From RYN-230 sp963717125 (GTDB lineage: Bacteria > Actinomycetota > Actinomycetes > Streptosporangiales > Streptosporangiaceae), in the NCBI GenBank assembly GCA_963717125.1, contig CAVQVG010000005.1, forward strand, positions 1 through 64,000: 64,000 bases of DNA, given 5' to 3'. Below, one piece after another: positions 27,299 through 36,925 of the stretch. A model generated the notes under the pieces. It was not told the DNA's origin, did no database searches, and saw only the letters and a program-made list of their open reading frames with translations. Both the position numbers and the translations under genes were made by a program. The first letter of the stretch is position 1. Every line of letters starts with the position of its first letter.

Positions 27299-28024
27299 AT
27301 GGCCGCACGTGGTCCTCGGCGCTGGCTGCGGTGGGTCATCGCCGCTGCAGTCGTGGTGGTGGTGCTCGCGGTGGCCGGCCCGTTCATCTACTTCCACTTC
27401 GTGGAGGGCAACGCACCCGCGCCGCTCAGCCTCAAGGCCAGCCCCACCCCGTCCGGCGCGCAGTCGGCCAGCGCGGTGTCCACGAAGGGCGGCGCCGCGT
27501 CGCTGGCCGGATCCTGGCAGGTCGGCTCCGGATCTCAGGTCGGGTACCGGGTCCAGGAGATTCTTGTGGGCCAGCACCACACTGCGGTCGGCCGGAGCAG
27601 CTCGGTGACCGGGCAGATGGTGATCAACGGCACGACCGTCAAGACGGCCAGCTTCAGCGTCAAGATGGCCACCATCCACACCGACTCCGCCCAGCGCGAC
27701 GCGCAGTTCGACGGCCGGATCATGGACGTGGCCAGCTACCCCACCGGCACGTTCGCGCTGACCAAGCCGATCGACCTGGCCCCGGTGCCGGCCACCGGCA
27801 CGATCAAGACCTACGCCGCCGCCGGCCAGCTCACCCTGCACGGGCACAGCGTGCCGGTGACCTTCCCGCTGAAGGCGGAGCGCACCGCGAGCGGGATCGA
27901 GGTGCAGGGGTCGATCCCGGTGCTGTTCAGCAAGTGGGACATCCCGAACCCCAGCTTCACCGGCTTCGTCACCACGCAGAACCACGGGATCATGGAGTTC
28001 CTGCTCGACTTCAAGCAGGGCTGA
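27299..28024 (+). CDS. Membrane-anchored YceI family protein
   Basis: A 241-residue protein with a short basic start and one helix (WVIAAAVVVVVLAVAGPFIYF) acting as a signal anchor. A serine/alanine-rich spacer leads to a YceI beta-barrel (GSWQVGSGSQVGYRVQE, TIHTDSAQRDAQFDGRIM, GQLTLHGHSVPVTFP). It should face outside and bind a lipid. AGGAGG lies seven bases before the ATG, a strong ribosome site. Confidence 0.88.
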   Translation: MAARGPRRWLRWVIAAAVVVVVLAVAGPFIYFHFVEGNAPAPLSLKASPTPSGAQSASAVSTKGGAASLAGSWQVGSGSQVGYRVQEILVGQHHTAVGRSSSVTGQMVINGTTVKTASFSVKMATIHTDSAQRDAQFDGRIMDVASYPTGTFALTKPIDLAPVPATGTIKTYAAAGQLTLHGHSVPVTFPLKAERTASGIEVQGSIPVLFSKWDIPNPSFTGFVTTQNHGIMEFLLDFKQG

Positions 28025-28299
28025 TCCGGGCGCGCTGGCGCCGCCGGCCGCTGATCAGTCACCGGGCCTGCTGCTGGCTGAGGCCGGCTGCCGGCTGAGG
28101 CAACCCCCGGGCCCTGGCGGGACGCATGCTCTTGACGTCACCGCACGGGGCGGGATGATGTGTCTTGCTCTGATAGATCCTGTTGGATCAGTGCCAGAGT
28201 CTGTGTGATCTTGGTGGCGGAGCGGCCACCTGGGAGTCCCCGGGTACGCCCCTGCTGCCTCAGGTGGATCAGGCACGGCAGGCGAAACGAGGGGACGCA

Positions 28300-31200
28300 A
28301 TGAACAGCGAGCAGGACAACCACCCAGCCACCACCGTCAGCACCGCCGCTGCGCCCGGCCAGGGCCGGCCATCTCGCCGCCAGATACTCCGCGGCGCCGG
28401 AGCCGGGCTGGGTGCGGCGGCTTTAGGCCCGGTACTCGGCAGCAGCGCGGCTGGCGCCAGCACCAGGCTGACCGCGCGGGCCAGCGGGAGCCGGGCCACG
28501 GACTTCGGCCAGGGCTGGAAGTTCGCCCTGGTCAATCCGTACGGGATCACCGACCCGACCGGGGCGTACACGAACGCGCAGGATCCCGGCTTCGACGACT
28601 CCGGCTGGCAGGACCTGGACGTGCCGCACGACTGGAGCATCGAACTGGCCCCCGTGCAGAACGCCAGCACGAGCAGCGCCACTGGTTTCCTGCCGGGCGG
28701 CCTGGCCTGGTACCGGAAACACTTCACCCTGCCGTCATCTCTGGCGGGCCAGCGCATCTCCATCGAATTCGACGGCGTCTACCGGAATTCGAACGTCTAC
28801 CTGAACGGGAAGCTGCTCGGGAACCACCCGTACGCCTACACCGGGTTCAGCTACGACCTCACCGGCCTGGTGCACACCGACGGGGTCACCGAGGACGTAA
28901 TCGCGGTCAGCGCGGCGGACCAGCAGCCGAGCAGCCGGTGGTACTCGGGCGACGGCATTTTCCGCAACGTCTACCTCGTCGCCACCGGCCCGGTGCACGT
29001 GGCGCGGCACGGCACGTTCATCACCACGCCGGGCCTGGCCACCACAATCACCGCTGGCTACGCCACGGTCCAGGTCCAGGTCGACGTGGCCAACGACGGG
29101 ACGGCGGCCGCGTCGGTGCAGGCCGCCGTGACCATCGCCAGCCCGGCCGGGAAGACGGTGGCGGCCGGCGCCGCCACGGTCAGCGTGCCTGCCGGGCAGG
29201 TCCAGACCGCCACCATCACCGCGAGGGTCACCCACCCGGAACTCTGGTTGACCACCAGCCCCAGCCTGTACACCGCGCGGGCCGGGCTCTCCGTCAGCGG
29301 TGCCGTCGTGGACACGGTCAGCACCGCGTTCGGCATCAGGTATTTCACGTTCGACCCGGCCGAGGGGTTCTCGCTGAACGGCTCGGCTATGAAGATCCAC
29401 GGCGTCAACCTGCACGCCACCGAAGGCGCGGTCGGCTCGGCCGTGCGTTATGACGCGATGGCGCGGCAGATGGAACTCATGAAGAGCATGGGCGTCAATG
29501 CCCTGCGCACCGCGCACAACCCGCCCGCCCCGGAACTCATCCAGGTGTGCGAGCAGCTCGGCATCCTGCTGATGGTCGAGGCGTTCGACTGCTGGCTGCA
29601 CGGCAAGCTGCCGTACGACTACCACCTCTACTTCGCCCAGTGGGGCGACGCCGATATCAAGGAAATGGTGCACGCGGCCAAGAACTCGCCCGCGGTGGTG
29701 CTCTGGTCGATCGGGAACGAGACGCCGGATACCTACATGCCGGACGGCCCTGGCATCGCCAAGCAGCTGATCGCCGACATCAAGTCGATCGACACCACCC
29801 GGCCCGTCGTCATGGGCTCCGACCAGTACCGCAGCGTGCCCGCCACCGGCTCACCGCAGGACCTGATCCTGGGCGAACTGGACGGGCTCGGCGTCAACTA
29901 CAACACCGCCATGTCCATGGACGGGCTGCACGCGAAATACCCGGGTAAGTTCTTCTTCTGCTCGGAAATGGGTTCGGAGACCTCGAGCCGCGGGGTGTAT
30001 CAGGACCCGCAACTGCTCAACACGGGGGAGAACTACACCCCGGGCAAGCGGGCCACTTCCTCCTACGACAACAACCTCGCGTCCTGGACAATGAGCGGGG
30101 AGTACGAGCTGAAGAAGGACCGGGACCGTCAGTTCTGGACTGGCGGCTTCCTGTGGTCCGGCCAGGACTATATCGGCGAGCCCACCCCGTACGACGTGTT
30201 CCCGGTCAAGGCGTCATTCTTCGGGGCGATGGACACGGCCGGCTACGCCAAGGACGCCTACCACCTGTTCAGGAGCCAGTGGACCACCGAGCCGATGGTG
30301 CACATCGTGCCGATGAACTGGACCGGCTATGCCCCGGGCGAGCAGGTCCAGGTCTGGGTGTACGCGAACGTCGCCACCGTCGAACTGCTGCTCAACGGCA
30401 AGTCGCTGGGCGCGAAGTCGTTCGACGTGAAGACCACCACGTTCGGCCGGAAGTACCTGGAGACCACCGAGCCCACCGGGGACGACTACAACTACCCGTC
30501 CGGCAGTTACACCAGCCCGAACGGCAGCACCGGGAAGCTGCACCTGACCTGGAACGTCCCCTTCCAGCCCGGCACGCTCACCGCGGTCGCGACGTCTGGC
30601 GGCCAGCAGGTAGCGCGCGACGAGATCCGCACCGCCCGGGGGCCGCGTGCCCTGAGCCTGACCGCCGACAAGCAGGTCATCGCGGCCGACGGGACGTCCC
30701 TGGCATTCCTGGCCGTCGAGGTGACCGACGGGGCAGGCGTGCTGGTCCCCGACGCCAGCAACCTCATCCAGTTCGGCCTGGCCGGGCCGGGCACACTGGA
30801 CGGGGTGGACAACGGCCAGCAGGAAAACGCGCAGAGCTACCGCGCGTCCTCCGTCCCGGCTTTCAACGGCCGGGCGCTGGTCATCATCCGGTCCACGGGG
30901 CAGCCCGGCAGCATCACGGTCACCGCCACCTCAGCCGGCCTGGCCGGAGCCAGGGTCACGCTGCGCTCGGTGCCAGCGCCGAACGGCGCTGGGGCACCAG
31001 GCCACGGGGCCGCCCTGTCCGCGGCCCGCGGCGCGGCGCCCGCCGTCCCGGCCGTCCTGCTGGCCAGCGCGCCGGCCGCGCAGACGGCCACCGCTGACGC
31101 GAGCTACTCGGGATCGCCGGCGACGGTGCCCGCCGCCATGCTCGACGGGGACCTGACCACCGGCTGGTCGAACTACTACGACAAGGCCGCCACCGCCAAC

Positions 31201-31542
31201 CTGCGGGCGGTCAGCGTGTCGAACGCCAGTGACTGGGTATCGGTTTCCTGGCCCGCGCCGCAGTCGTTCGGCTCGGTGGTGGCCTACTTCACCACCAGCG
31301 CGGTGCTCGCGCTGCCGGCCACGATCGCCGTGTCGTACTGGGACGGCCGGAGATTCGTGCCGGTGCAGAACCTGTCCATCGACCGGGCCACCGCGTCCAA
31401 CCAGCCGACCACGCTGACCTTCGATGCGGTGCACAGCGACCGGGTCCGGCTGGACATGACCAGCCCGGCCCCTGGCACCGGGACAGGGTTCCTGCAGATC
31501 GCGGAGCTGCAGGTGCTGAACGGTGGGGTGAACATCGCGTGA
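28300..31542 (+). CDS. Secreted GH2 family beta-galactosidase-like glycosidase
   Basis: A 1080-residue exported glycoside hydrolase. A Tat signal (SRRQILRGAGAGLGAAALG) is followed by a GH2 sugar-binding jelly roll, an Ig-like domain and a TIM barrel. The likely acid/base is Glu474 (SIGNETPDTY) and the nucleophile Glu556 (FFCSEMGSE). DUF4982-like and invasin-like beta domains (ALSLTADKQVIAADGTSL, GTLDGVDNGQQENAQSY) follow, then a C-terminal discoidin (F5/8 type C) carbohydrate-binding domain. The ATG at 28300 has GAGGGGA four bases upstream. GH2 covers beta-galactosidase, mannosidase and glucuronidase; this domain order favours beta-galactosidase. Confidence 0.9.
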   Translation: MNSEQDNHPATTVSTAAAPGQGRPSRRQILRGAGAGLGAAALGPVLGSSAAGASTRLTARASGSRATDFGQGWKFALVNPYGITDPTGAYTNAQDPGFDDSGWQDLDVPHDWSIELAPVQNASTSSATGFLPGGLAWYRKHFTLPSSLAGQRISIEFDGVYRNSNVYLNGKLLGNHPYAYTGFSYDLTGLVHTDGVTEDVIAVSAADQQPSSRWYSGDGIFRNVYLVATGPVHVARHGTFITTPGLATTITAGYATVQVQVDVANDGTAAASVQAAVTIASPAGKTVAAGAATVSVPAGQVQTATITARVTHPELWLTTSPSLYTARAGLSVSGAVVDTVSTAFGIRYFTFDPAEGFSLNGSAMKIHGVNLHATEGAVGSAVRYDAMARQMELMKSMGVNALRTAHNPPAPELIQVCEQLGILLMVEAFDCWLHGKLPYDYHLYFAQWGDADIKEMVHAAKNSPAVVLWSIGNETPDTYMPDGPGIAKQLIADIKSIDTTRPVVMGSDQYRSVPATGSPQDLILGELDGLGVNYNTAMSMDGLHAKYPGKFFFCSEMGSETSSRGVYQDPQLLNTGENYTPGKRATSSYDNNLASWTMSGEYELKKDRDRQFWTGGFLWSGQDYIGEPTPYDVFPVKASFFGAMDTAGYAKDAYHLFRSQWTTEPMVHIVPMNWTGYAPGEQVQVWVYANVATVELLLNGKSLGAKSFDVKTTTFGRKYLETTEPTGDDYNYPSGSYTSPNGSTGKLHLTWNVPFQPGTLTAVATSGGQQVARDEIRTARGPRALSLTADKQVIAADGTSLAFLAVEVTDGAGVLVPDASNLIQFGLAGPGTLDGVDNGQQENAQSYRASSVPAFNGRALVIIRSTGQPGSITVTATSAGLAGARVTLRSVPAPNGAGAPGHGAALSAARGAAPAVPAVLLASAPAAQTATADASYSGSPATVPAAMLDGDLTTGWSNYYDKAATANLRAVSVSNASDWVSVSWPAPQSFGSVVAYFTTSAVLALPATIAVSYWDGRRFVPVQNLSIDRATASNQPTTLTFDAVHSDRVRLDMTSPAPGTGTGFLQIAELQVLNGGVNIA

Positions 31543-31608
31543 GCCGGGCGGTGCCACGGCATGCCGCGCGGCAATGGTGCCGTAACACATGCGGAGTAAC
31601 GTTGTGTC

Positions 31609-32553
31609 ATGGATGGGGCTCTTGTCGGCCGGGAGTACGCAGATCACCTCACGGACCAGGACCTTAAGCTACTGATCTCGGCGGTGTCCGGCGGCACCGG
31701 GCCGGGCCAGCCGGGCCCGGCCGCCGCCCAGCTGCCCGAAGCGGCCGACGCCGCCTGGCTGCGGCACGATCCCGCGGCCATCCCCGGCCTGCTCGGCGAC
31801 CCACGGGTGTTCGACGCCGTGTTCGGCTGGGGTGACGGCGGCCCGGCCGCGCAGGGCGGACTGGCCCTGCCGGGGCAGGCCGCCGCGGTCTCCCCGTTCC
31901 TCACGTTCGCGGTGGCGGTGCACCGGTCCGCGGCCGAGCTGGCGTCCATGGACCACGTCACCGAGCGGACCGGGCCGCGGCAGCGGATCCCGCTGTTCGA
32001 CGCGCCCGCGTTGCGCGACTTCCTCGGCTCGCCGGCCCGGCGGCTGTTCCTGGCCGAGCTGCTCGGCTCGTTCACCCGGGTGGCCAGCGGCCGGTACCGG
32101 GTTCGCGGCGGCGGCCGGATGCGGACCAGGCGGTTCAGCGAGCTGGACCCGGTGCGGCTGGCCGGGCTGCTGGACGGGGTGCCGGACGCGGAGCGGCCCG
32201 GCGTCTACCGTCGGCTGGGCGACGTGTGCTTGTTCCTGGCCGGGGTCTTCCCCGACCACGCCACCCTGTACGGGGTCGGGCCGGCCCAGGTGGCCCGGCT
32301 GCTGCGGGCCGCCCGGGTGCCCGCCGCGCAGCACGACCAGCTGGCCACGATCCCGGCCATCGACCTGCTCGAGCAGCTGGGCGCGCGCTGGTACCGGGCG
32401 GCCTGCGGGCTGGCCCCGGTGCGGACCGCGCGGCTCGACGTGGTGGCCGAGGTGGCGGGCAGCTTCCGGCAGGCCCGCCGGGTGCTCAACCACGTCGCGG
32501 ACCGGTACCTGTTCAGCACCGACCACCCCTGGTTCGCCCCACCCACACCCTGA
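31609..32553 (+). CDS. Conserved hypothetical protein
   Basis: A 314-residue soluble protein that I do not recognise. It begins MDGALVGREYADHLTD. Conserved-looking stretches are SPFLTFAVAVHRSAAELASM, PRQRIPLFDAPALRDFL, YRRLGDVCLFLAGVFPDH and QARRVLNHVADRYLF. The predicted structure is mostly helical with many Leu/Arg heptads and no signal peptide or membrane helix. Codon use matches its neighbours. It is followed by the CopD-like gene and may stand alone. Confidence 0.7.
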   Translation: MDGALVGREYADHLTDQDLKLLISAVSGGTGPGQPGPAAAQLPEAADAAWLRHDPAAIPGLLGDPRVFDAVFGWGDGGPAAQGGLALPGQAAAVSPFLTFAVAVHRSAAELASMDHVTERTGPRQRIPLFDAPALRDFLGSPARRLFLAELLGSFTRVASGRYRVRGGGRMRTRRFSELDPVRLAGLLDGVPDAERPGVYRRLGDVCLFLAGVFPDHATLYGVGPAQVARLLRAARVPAAQHDQLATIPAIDLLEQLGARWYRAACGLAPVRTARLDVVAEVAGSFRQARRVLNHVADRYLFSTDHPWFAPPTP

Positions 32554-32672
32554 TACTTAACGCCAGTACCAAGCAGGGCCGTCACCCGGCGGGCCGGGCA
32601 AGCGTGCGCTGGCCGGGCAGCGCGCGCTGGCCGGGCAAGCGGGCTGCGCCGGCCGGGGAGCACGGTGCCAAG

Positions 32673-33596
32673 ATGGGGCGCGTGGCAGTCGTCGTCGCCG
32701 TCCTGATCGCCGTGTTGCGCTGGGGCATGCTGGCCGGGCTGGCCGGTGCGCTGGGGGGCCTGGCCGGCCGGGGCCTGGCCCGGCAGTACAAGGGCGCCGC
32801 CCCGGCGCCGCTGCCCCCGCCGTGGGCGCTGCGTTCCGCGCTGCTCGGCGCGGCCGCCACCGGCGCCCTGACCGGGGTGGTGTTCGCCGCCCGGGCGGTG
32901 CTGACCCTGTCTGGGCACCCGGCCGTGGCGGCGCTGGTCAGCACCGGCCAGGGCGAGCTGATCGCGGTCGAGTGCGTGGCGTTCCTGCTGGCCGCGGCCG
33001 CGCTCCGGCTGCGCCAGCCCGGGCTGAGCGTGCTGCCGCTGCTCGGCGTGGTCGTGGCCGAGGCCATCCGGGCCCATCCGGAGGGCATCGTGCCGGTCGG
33101 CGGCGCGCTGCTCACGATCTGCCATGTGCTGCCCGCCGTGATGTGGGCCGGGATGCTGGTGTACACACTGCGCGCCGCGGTGGCCTGGCGGCGCGATCCG
33201 GTGGCCGTGCGCGGCCTGATCCGGCTGTACGCCAACGCCGCGTTCTGGCTGGTCGCGGTCGTCGTGATCACCGGGGTGGTCACCGTGCTGGTGCTGGTCC
33301 CGCTGCACGACCTGTTCAGCACGGCGTACGGCATCGTGGTCATCGTGAAGGCGGCGCTGGTGGCGATGGTGGCCGGGCTGGCCATCGGGGGCCGCGTCTG
33401 GCTCGGGCACGATCCGGCCGCGGGCCGCGGGCCAGCACGGGCCACGCTCCGGGAGTGCGGCGTGCTGGCCGCGGTGCTGGCCGTCACCGCGGTGCTGACC
33501 GTGCTCACCCCGCCGGCCGCCACGGCCCGGGCGGCGGCCCCGGCCCGGGCGGCGCACCTGGTTCATGGGCCGGCCGGGCGGGCGCGATCAGGCTGA
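32673..33596 (+). CDS. CopD-like membrane protein
   Basis: A 307-residue protein with eight or nine hydrophobic helices, similar to the copper resistance D (CopD) membrane domain. The conserved part is LLTICHVLPAVMWAGMLVYTL, with a helix-embedded histidine and tryptophan, then LIRLYANAAFWLVAVVVITG and LFSTAYGIVVIVKAAL. CopD proteins are linked to copper import, but no CopC-like domain is fused here. The start could be the ATG at 32673 or the GTG at 32682. The 3' end overlaps the VWA gene tail to tail by nine bases. Confidence 0.72.
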   Translation: MGRVAVVVAVLIAVLRWGMLAGLAGALGGLAGRGLARQYKGAAPAPLPPPWALRSALLGAAATGALTGVVFAARAVLTLSGHPAVAALVSTGQGELIAVECVAFLLAAAALRLRQPGLSVLPLLGVVVAEAIRAHPEGIVPVGGALLTICHVLPAVMWAGMLVYTLRAAVAWRRDPVAVRGLIRLYANAAFWLVAVVVITGVVTVLVLVPLHDLFSTAYGIVVIVKAALVAMVAGLAIGGRVWLGHDPAAGRGPARATLRECGVLAAVLAVTAVLTVLTPPAATARAAAPARAAHLVHGPAGRARSG

Positions 33597-34775
33597 CGCG
33601 GACGGCACCCGCACGGCCCGGGCCCAGTCCGGCCCGTCCGGGGCGTCGTCACCGAGCAGCGCCACCACGACGCGGATGCCCCGCGGTGGCTGGGCCGGCC
33701 AGGGGGTGTACCCGTCGGTGAGCACCACGGTCACCGCGGGCCGGGGCCGCAGCGCAGCGGCCGCCGCGATCCCGGCGCCCATGTCGGTGCCGCCGCCCCC
33801 GACCAGCTCCACCTGCCTGGCCGAGGTGATCCGGCGGGCCGGCGCCACCGCGGTGTCGCAGGCCAGCACGCGCAGCTGGCGGGCCAGGCCGAGCGACCGC
33901 AGCAGGCCCTCCACCTCGGCCAGCGACGTCGCCAGCAGCTCCTCGGTCATGCTCCCCGAGGTGTCGCAGACCACCGCGACCTCGGGCACCGGCCGGCGCA
34001 GCGCGGGCAGCACCACCTGCCCAGCCACCGAGGCGCGGCGCGAGGGCCGCCGGTACGAGTAGTCCACCGCGCCGGCGGTGTCCGCCACCGCCCGGCGCAG
34101 TTCGGCCGCCAGCACCCGGCGCCAGTCCACGACGGGCTGCAGCACCTGCTCGGCCCAGCGGAGCAGGCCGGCCGGCACGGTGCCCGGCTCCCTGGCGTGC
34201 CGGACGCAGTCCTGGGCCACCTGCCGGCACAGCAGCCGGGACTGCCACGGCGACAGGCCGGGCTGGCCGGCCTGGTCCCAGCGCCGGCCCAGGCCATCCG
34301 CGCCGCTGCCGCAGTCCAGATCGCAGTCCAGCTCGCCGTGCCGCTGGCTAGGCACAAAATATTGCTCGGCGAGCAGGCCGGGGGGTTCGCCGAGGTCGGC
34401 GGGCAGCACCGGCCGGCCGGGCAGGTTCAGCCCGGCGGCCACCAGGTCGTCGTTGATCTCCGCGTCGGCGCCGCGGACCCAGGCTTGGGCATCGTCCTCG
34501 GTGACCCCGGCCGCCCCGGCCCGCTCGCCGTGCGCCCGGAGCAGGTGCGACACGTGATGCACCAGCACGCTGCCCAGCTCGGCCGGAGTCCAGCCGGCGG
34601 TGAGCTCGGGGTCGGCGTGCAGCCGCCAGCCGTCATCCACCGCCACCGTGCCGATCCCCGGCTTGGCCATCACCTGCGCGCCGAACAGCCCGCTGGCCAG
34701 GTACGGGAAGCGGGACGCGGCCCACAGCCGCCCGGCGGCCAGGCCCGGGATCTCGTCGCTGCCGCGGCCGGTCAT
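33588..34775 (-). CDS. Putative metallopeptidase-like/VWA protein
   Basis: A 395-residue two-domain protein. The N-terminal part matches the DUF2201 putative metallopeptidase domain, but the usual HExxH reads HHVSH at residues 73-77, so the catalytic glutamate is replaced. The C-terminal part is a VWA-like domain with the MIDAS motif DTSGSM and GGGGTDMGAGI. Such proteins work with a MoxR-like ATPase, and that gene overlaps its start by ATGA. It is the last gene of the operon starting at 41169. The target is unknown. Confidence 0.85.
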   Translation of the reverse strand: MTGRGSDEIPGLAAGRLWAASRFPYLASGLFGAQVMAKPGIGTVAVDDGWRLHADPELTAGWTPAELGSVLVHHVSHLLRAHGERAGAAGVTEDDAQAWVRGADAEINDDLVAAGLNLPGRPVLPADLGEPPGLLAEQYFVPSQRHGELDCDLDCGSGADGLGRRWDQAGQPGLSPWQSRLLCRQVAQDCVRHAREPGTVPAGLLRWAEQVLQPVVDWRRVLAAELRRAVADTAGAVDYSYRRPSRRASVAGQVVLPALRRPVPEVAVVCDTSGSMTEELLATSLAEVEGLLRSLGLARQLRVLACDTAVAPARRITSARQVELVGGGGTDMGAGIAAAAALRPRPAVTVVLTDGYTPWPAQPPRGIRVVVALLGDDAPDGPDWARAVRVPSASA

Positions 34776-35902
34776 CCGCGGAGCAGCCCCGCGTCCCGCA
34801 GCACCGGGGCGAACAGCCGGACCTCGGCGGGCAGCGCGACCCCGTCCGGGCGGCACCGGGCCAGCGTGCGGGCGGCCACGGCGGCCACGTCGGGCGCGGT
34901 TTCCGCCGCCCGGCCGAGCACCTGCCAGCCGGCCACCCAGCGCTGCGGCGTGGGGTCGGCCGCGACCACGGCGGCCACCGCGGCCACCGCCGCGTAGGCC
35001 CGGTCCCCGCGGCTGGGCAGCAGGAACGAGGCCGGGTCGGCCAGCACGGCCTCCGGGTCGGGCAGGTCCATCTCGGCCAGCCAGGCCAGGAACTCCACTC
35101 CCGCGCCGTCGCCCACCGAGCCGCGGACGAGCGCCGCGCGCGCCTCCTCACCGCATCCGGCCACCCCGCTCGCGGCCCACAGCCGGGCCGCCATCTCCCA
35201 GGTCCGCGGGCTGGGCCAGCCGCGGCCGGCCGCGTCCGGGTCGGACGGCGGGGCACAGGCGAGCGCGGGCCGCGCGTGCAGGAACGCGGCCACCAGGGCC
35301 AGCGCCAGGCCCAGTTCCACGGCCCAGTCCTCCGGCAGCCGCGGCACCTGCGGCGCCGCCCAGCCACCGGCCAGCCCGTCGGCCACCGCGCGCGGGTCGA
35401 TGTCCCACGCCAGGTGGCACAGCCGGTTGGCCAGCGGCGCCGACAGGTCCCACCCGTCGGCGGCCTGGTCCGGTGGGTTGGCCGCGGCCACCACCGCCAC
35501 CTCGGCGGGCAGCTCCAGGTCGCCGACCACCCGCTCCAGCACCACCCGGAGCAGCGCCGCCTGCACGGCGGGCGGGGCGGTGGACAGCTCATCGAGGAAC
35601 AGCAGTCCGCGGCCGGCCTCGGTCAGGCGGCGGGCCCAGGCGGGCGGCGCGAACCGGACCCCGTCACCCACCACCACGGGCAGCCCGGCGAAGTCGGACG
35701 GCTCGCGGATCGACGCGATCACGGTCTCGCACGGCCAGCCCAGGGCCTGCGCCATGGCCCGGATGACCGACGTCTTGCCGGTGCCCGGGGCGCCCCACAG
35801 CAGCACCGGCACTCGCGCCGCCACGGCCACCCCGAGTGCCTCCACCGCGGCCGCCTGCCGCTCGCTCCCTGCCCCGGCGAACCGCCGGCCGTCCTCAGCC
35901 AC
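34772..35902 (-). CDS. MoxR-like AAA+ ATPase
   Basis: A 376-residue AAA+ ATPase with Walker A GAPGTGKTS, Walker B LLFLDELSTAPPAVQAALL and sensor 1 VVAAANPPDQA. It has a longer C-terminal region than the MoxR at 6291, partly alanine-rich. It is expected to remodel or load the VWA partner encoded just downstream (ATGA overlap). The GTG at 35902 has GGGAG upstream. A palindromic element occupies the gap to the upstream gene. Confidence 0.87.
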   Translation of the reverse strand: MAEDGRRFAGAGSERQAAAVEALGVAVAARVPVLLWGAPGTGKTSVIRAMAQALGWPCETVIASIREPSDFAGLPVVVGDGVRFAPPAWARRLTEAGRGLLFLDELSTAPPAVQAALLRVVLERVVGDLELPAEVAVVAAANPPDQAADGWDLSAPLANRLCHLAWDIDPRAVADGLAGGWAAPQVPRLPEDWAVELGLALALVAAFLHARPALACAPPSDPDAAGRGWPSPRTWEMAARLWAASGVAGCGEEARAALVRGSVGDGAGVEFLAWLAEMDLPDPEAVLADPASFLLPSRGDRAYAAVAAVAAVVAADPTPQRWVAGWQVLGRAAETAPDVAAVAARTLARCRPDGVALPAEVRLFAPVLRDAGLLRG

Positions 35903-35924
35903 CTGCGCTCCCTGTCCTATTCGA

Positions 35925-36036
35925 TAGGCGCGTTATGCACAATAACGTCCAGCGCTGTTGTCGCCTTGGGCCGCACCGACCGTTCGTGCAGGTCCTTCGG
36001 ACCTGCACTCGCTAGTCGGTGTGCATAACGCGCCTA
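35925..36036. mobile_element. 112-bp MITE-like palindromic element
   Basis: A short non-coding element bounded by perfect 17-bp terminal inverted repeats (TAGGCGCGTTATGCACA at 35925-35941 and its complement at 36020-36036). Inside, CACCGAC (35974-35980) pairs with GTCGGTG (36015-36021), and the centre is a 9-bp hairpin with a TTC loop at 35987-36007. It fills most of the gap in the six-gene operon. No target-site duplication is clear. It could be a mini transposable element, a structured RNA or a terminator; copies elsewhere in the genome would decide. Confidence 0.6.
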
Positions 36037-36058
36037 GGGGTCTTCGGCTCGGTGCTGC

Positions 36059-36925
36059 TCAGTCCGTGTCTGCCACAGACCAGTGTTCCCCGTCATACCG
36101 GATGCTCAGGACAACTGGGTCCGCGCCCGGCCGGGGCAGCGCCCGCACCTGCGCCCGCGGCCAGGTGGCCGCCAGCACGTCCACGACCAGGTGACCGCCG
36201 ACGACCGGGAGACCGGCCGCCCAGACGGCGGCCAGCCAGCGCACCGGGAGCGCGGCCCGGAGCGTTTCCCCGGCCAGCTCGACCGCGCCCCAGCCGGGCG
36301 TCTCGTGCAGCGAGGCGTGCACCGCCTCCGGGTCGATGCCCAGCCAGCCGGCCGCGGCCGGGGCGAGCCCGGCCAGCGCCCCGGTCAGCGCGGGCCGGGC
36401 CGCGGCCACGTCACGGCCCGGCGCCGGACCGGCCGACCAGGCGGCGGCCACCGCGGCGGACAGCGCGAGCTGGAAGTCGCGGCCCAGGGCGAACAGGCCG
36501 ATCAGCTCGGCCCGGCGGACCTGGGCCCGGTGCAGTTCGGGGGACACCTGGCGCATCGGCAGCGACCGCGGCCGCGCGGCGGGCCGCGGCCCATGCCGCT
36601 GCGCCAGGCGAGGAGGCCCGCCCGGCTCCGGGATCGCGGACCGCAGGCTGCGCACCAGGTCCCCGGTCACCGCGAGCTGGTCGGCGGGGGAGCGTGGGCC
36701 GAGCGCCAGCACATCCAGGTCGTCGGCGTGCGCGCCCCACGCCTCGACCAGGGCGACGCAGTCGGCCTTGTCCCCGCCGAGGGCGGCCAGCACCAGCTCG
36801 CCCTCGGTGTCCGGATGGTCGGCCGCGGTCAGCTGGCCGTCCGCCCAGCGCACCAGGTGCTTCTCGGTGCCGCAGCTGAGCTGGCTCTCCGCCGGGCGCA
36901 GCGCCGCCCACCAGGGCGCGCTCAC
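36059..36925 (-). CDS. Hypothetical protein of LigD/MoxR operon
   Basis: A 288-residue soluble protein of unknown family, with no signal peptide or membrane helix. The N-terminus holds a compact domain (STEKHLVRWADGQLTAADHPD-like and LVLAALGGDKADCVALVEAWG). The middle is helical (ELHRAQVRRAELIGLFALGRDFQLALSAAVAAAW). The C-terminus (VLSIRYDGEHWSVADTD) looks beta-rich. The GTG overlaps the stop of the upstream gene (GTGA), so it belongs to the operon. It probably works with the downstream ATPase/VWA pair. Confidence 0.7.
   Translation of the reverse strand: MSAPWWAALRPAESQLSCGTEKHLVRWADGQLTAADHPDTEGELVLAALGGDKADCVALVEAWGAHADDLDVLALGPRSPADQLAVTGDLVRSLRSAIPEPGGPPRLAQRHGPRPAARPRSLPMRQVSPELHRAQVRRAELIGLFALGRDFQLALSAAVAAAWSAGPAPGRDVAAARPALTGALAGLAPAAAGWLGIDPEAVHASLHETPGWGAVELAGETLRAALPVRWLAAVWAAGLPVVGGHLVVDVLAATWPRAQVRALPRPGADPVVLSIRYDGEHWSVADTD

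Noticed and set aside
35987..36007. Intrinsic terminator inside the operon
   Set aside because: The hairpin is strong, but it lacks a T tract and is nested in a larger inverted-repeat element, so I call it part of that element.
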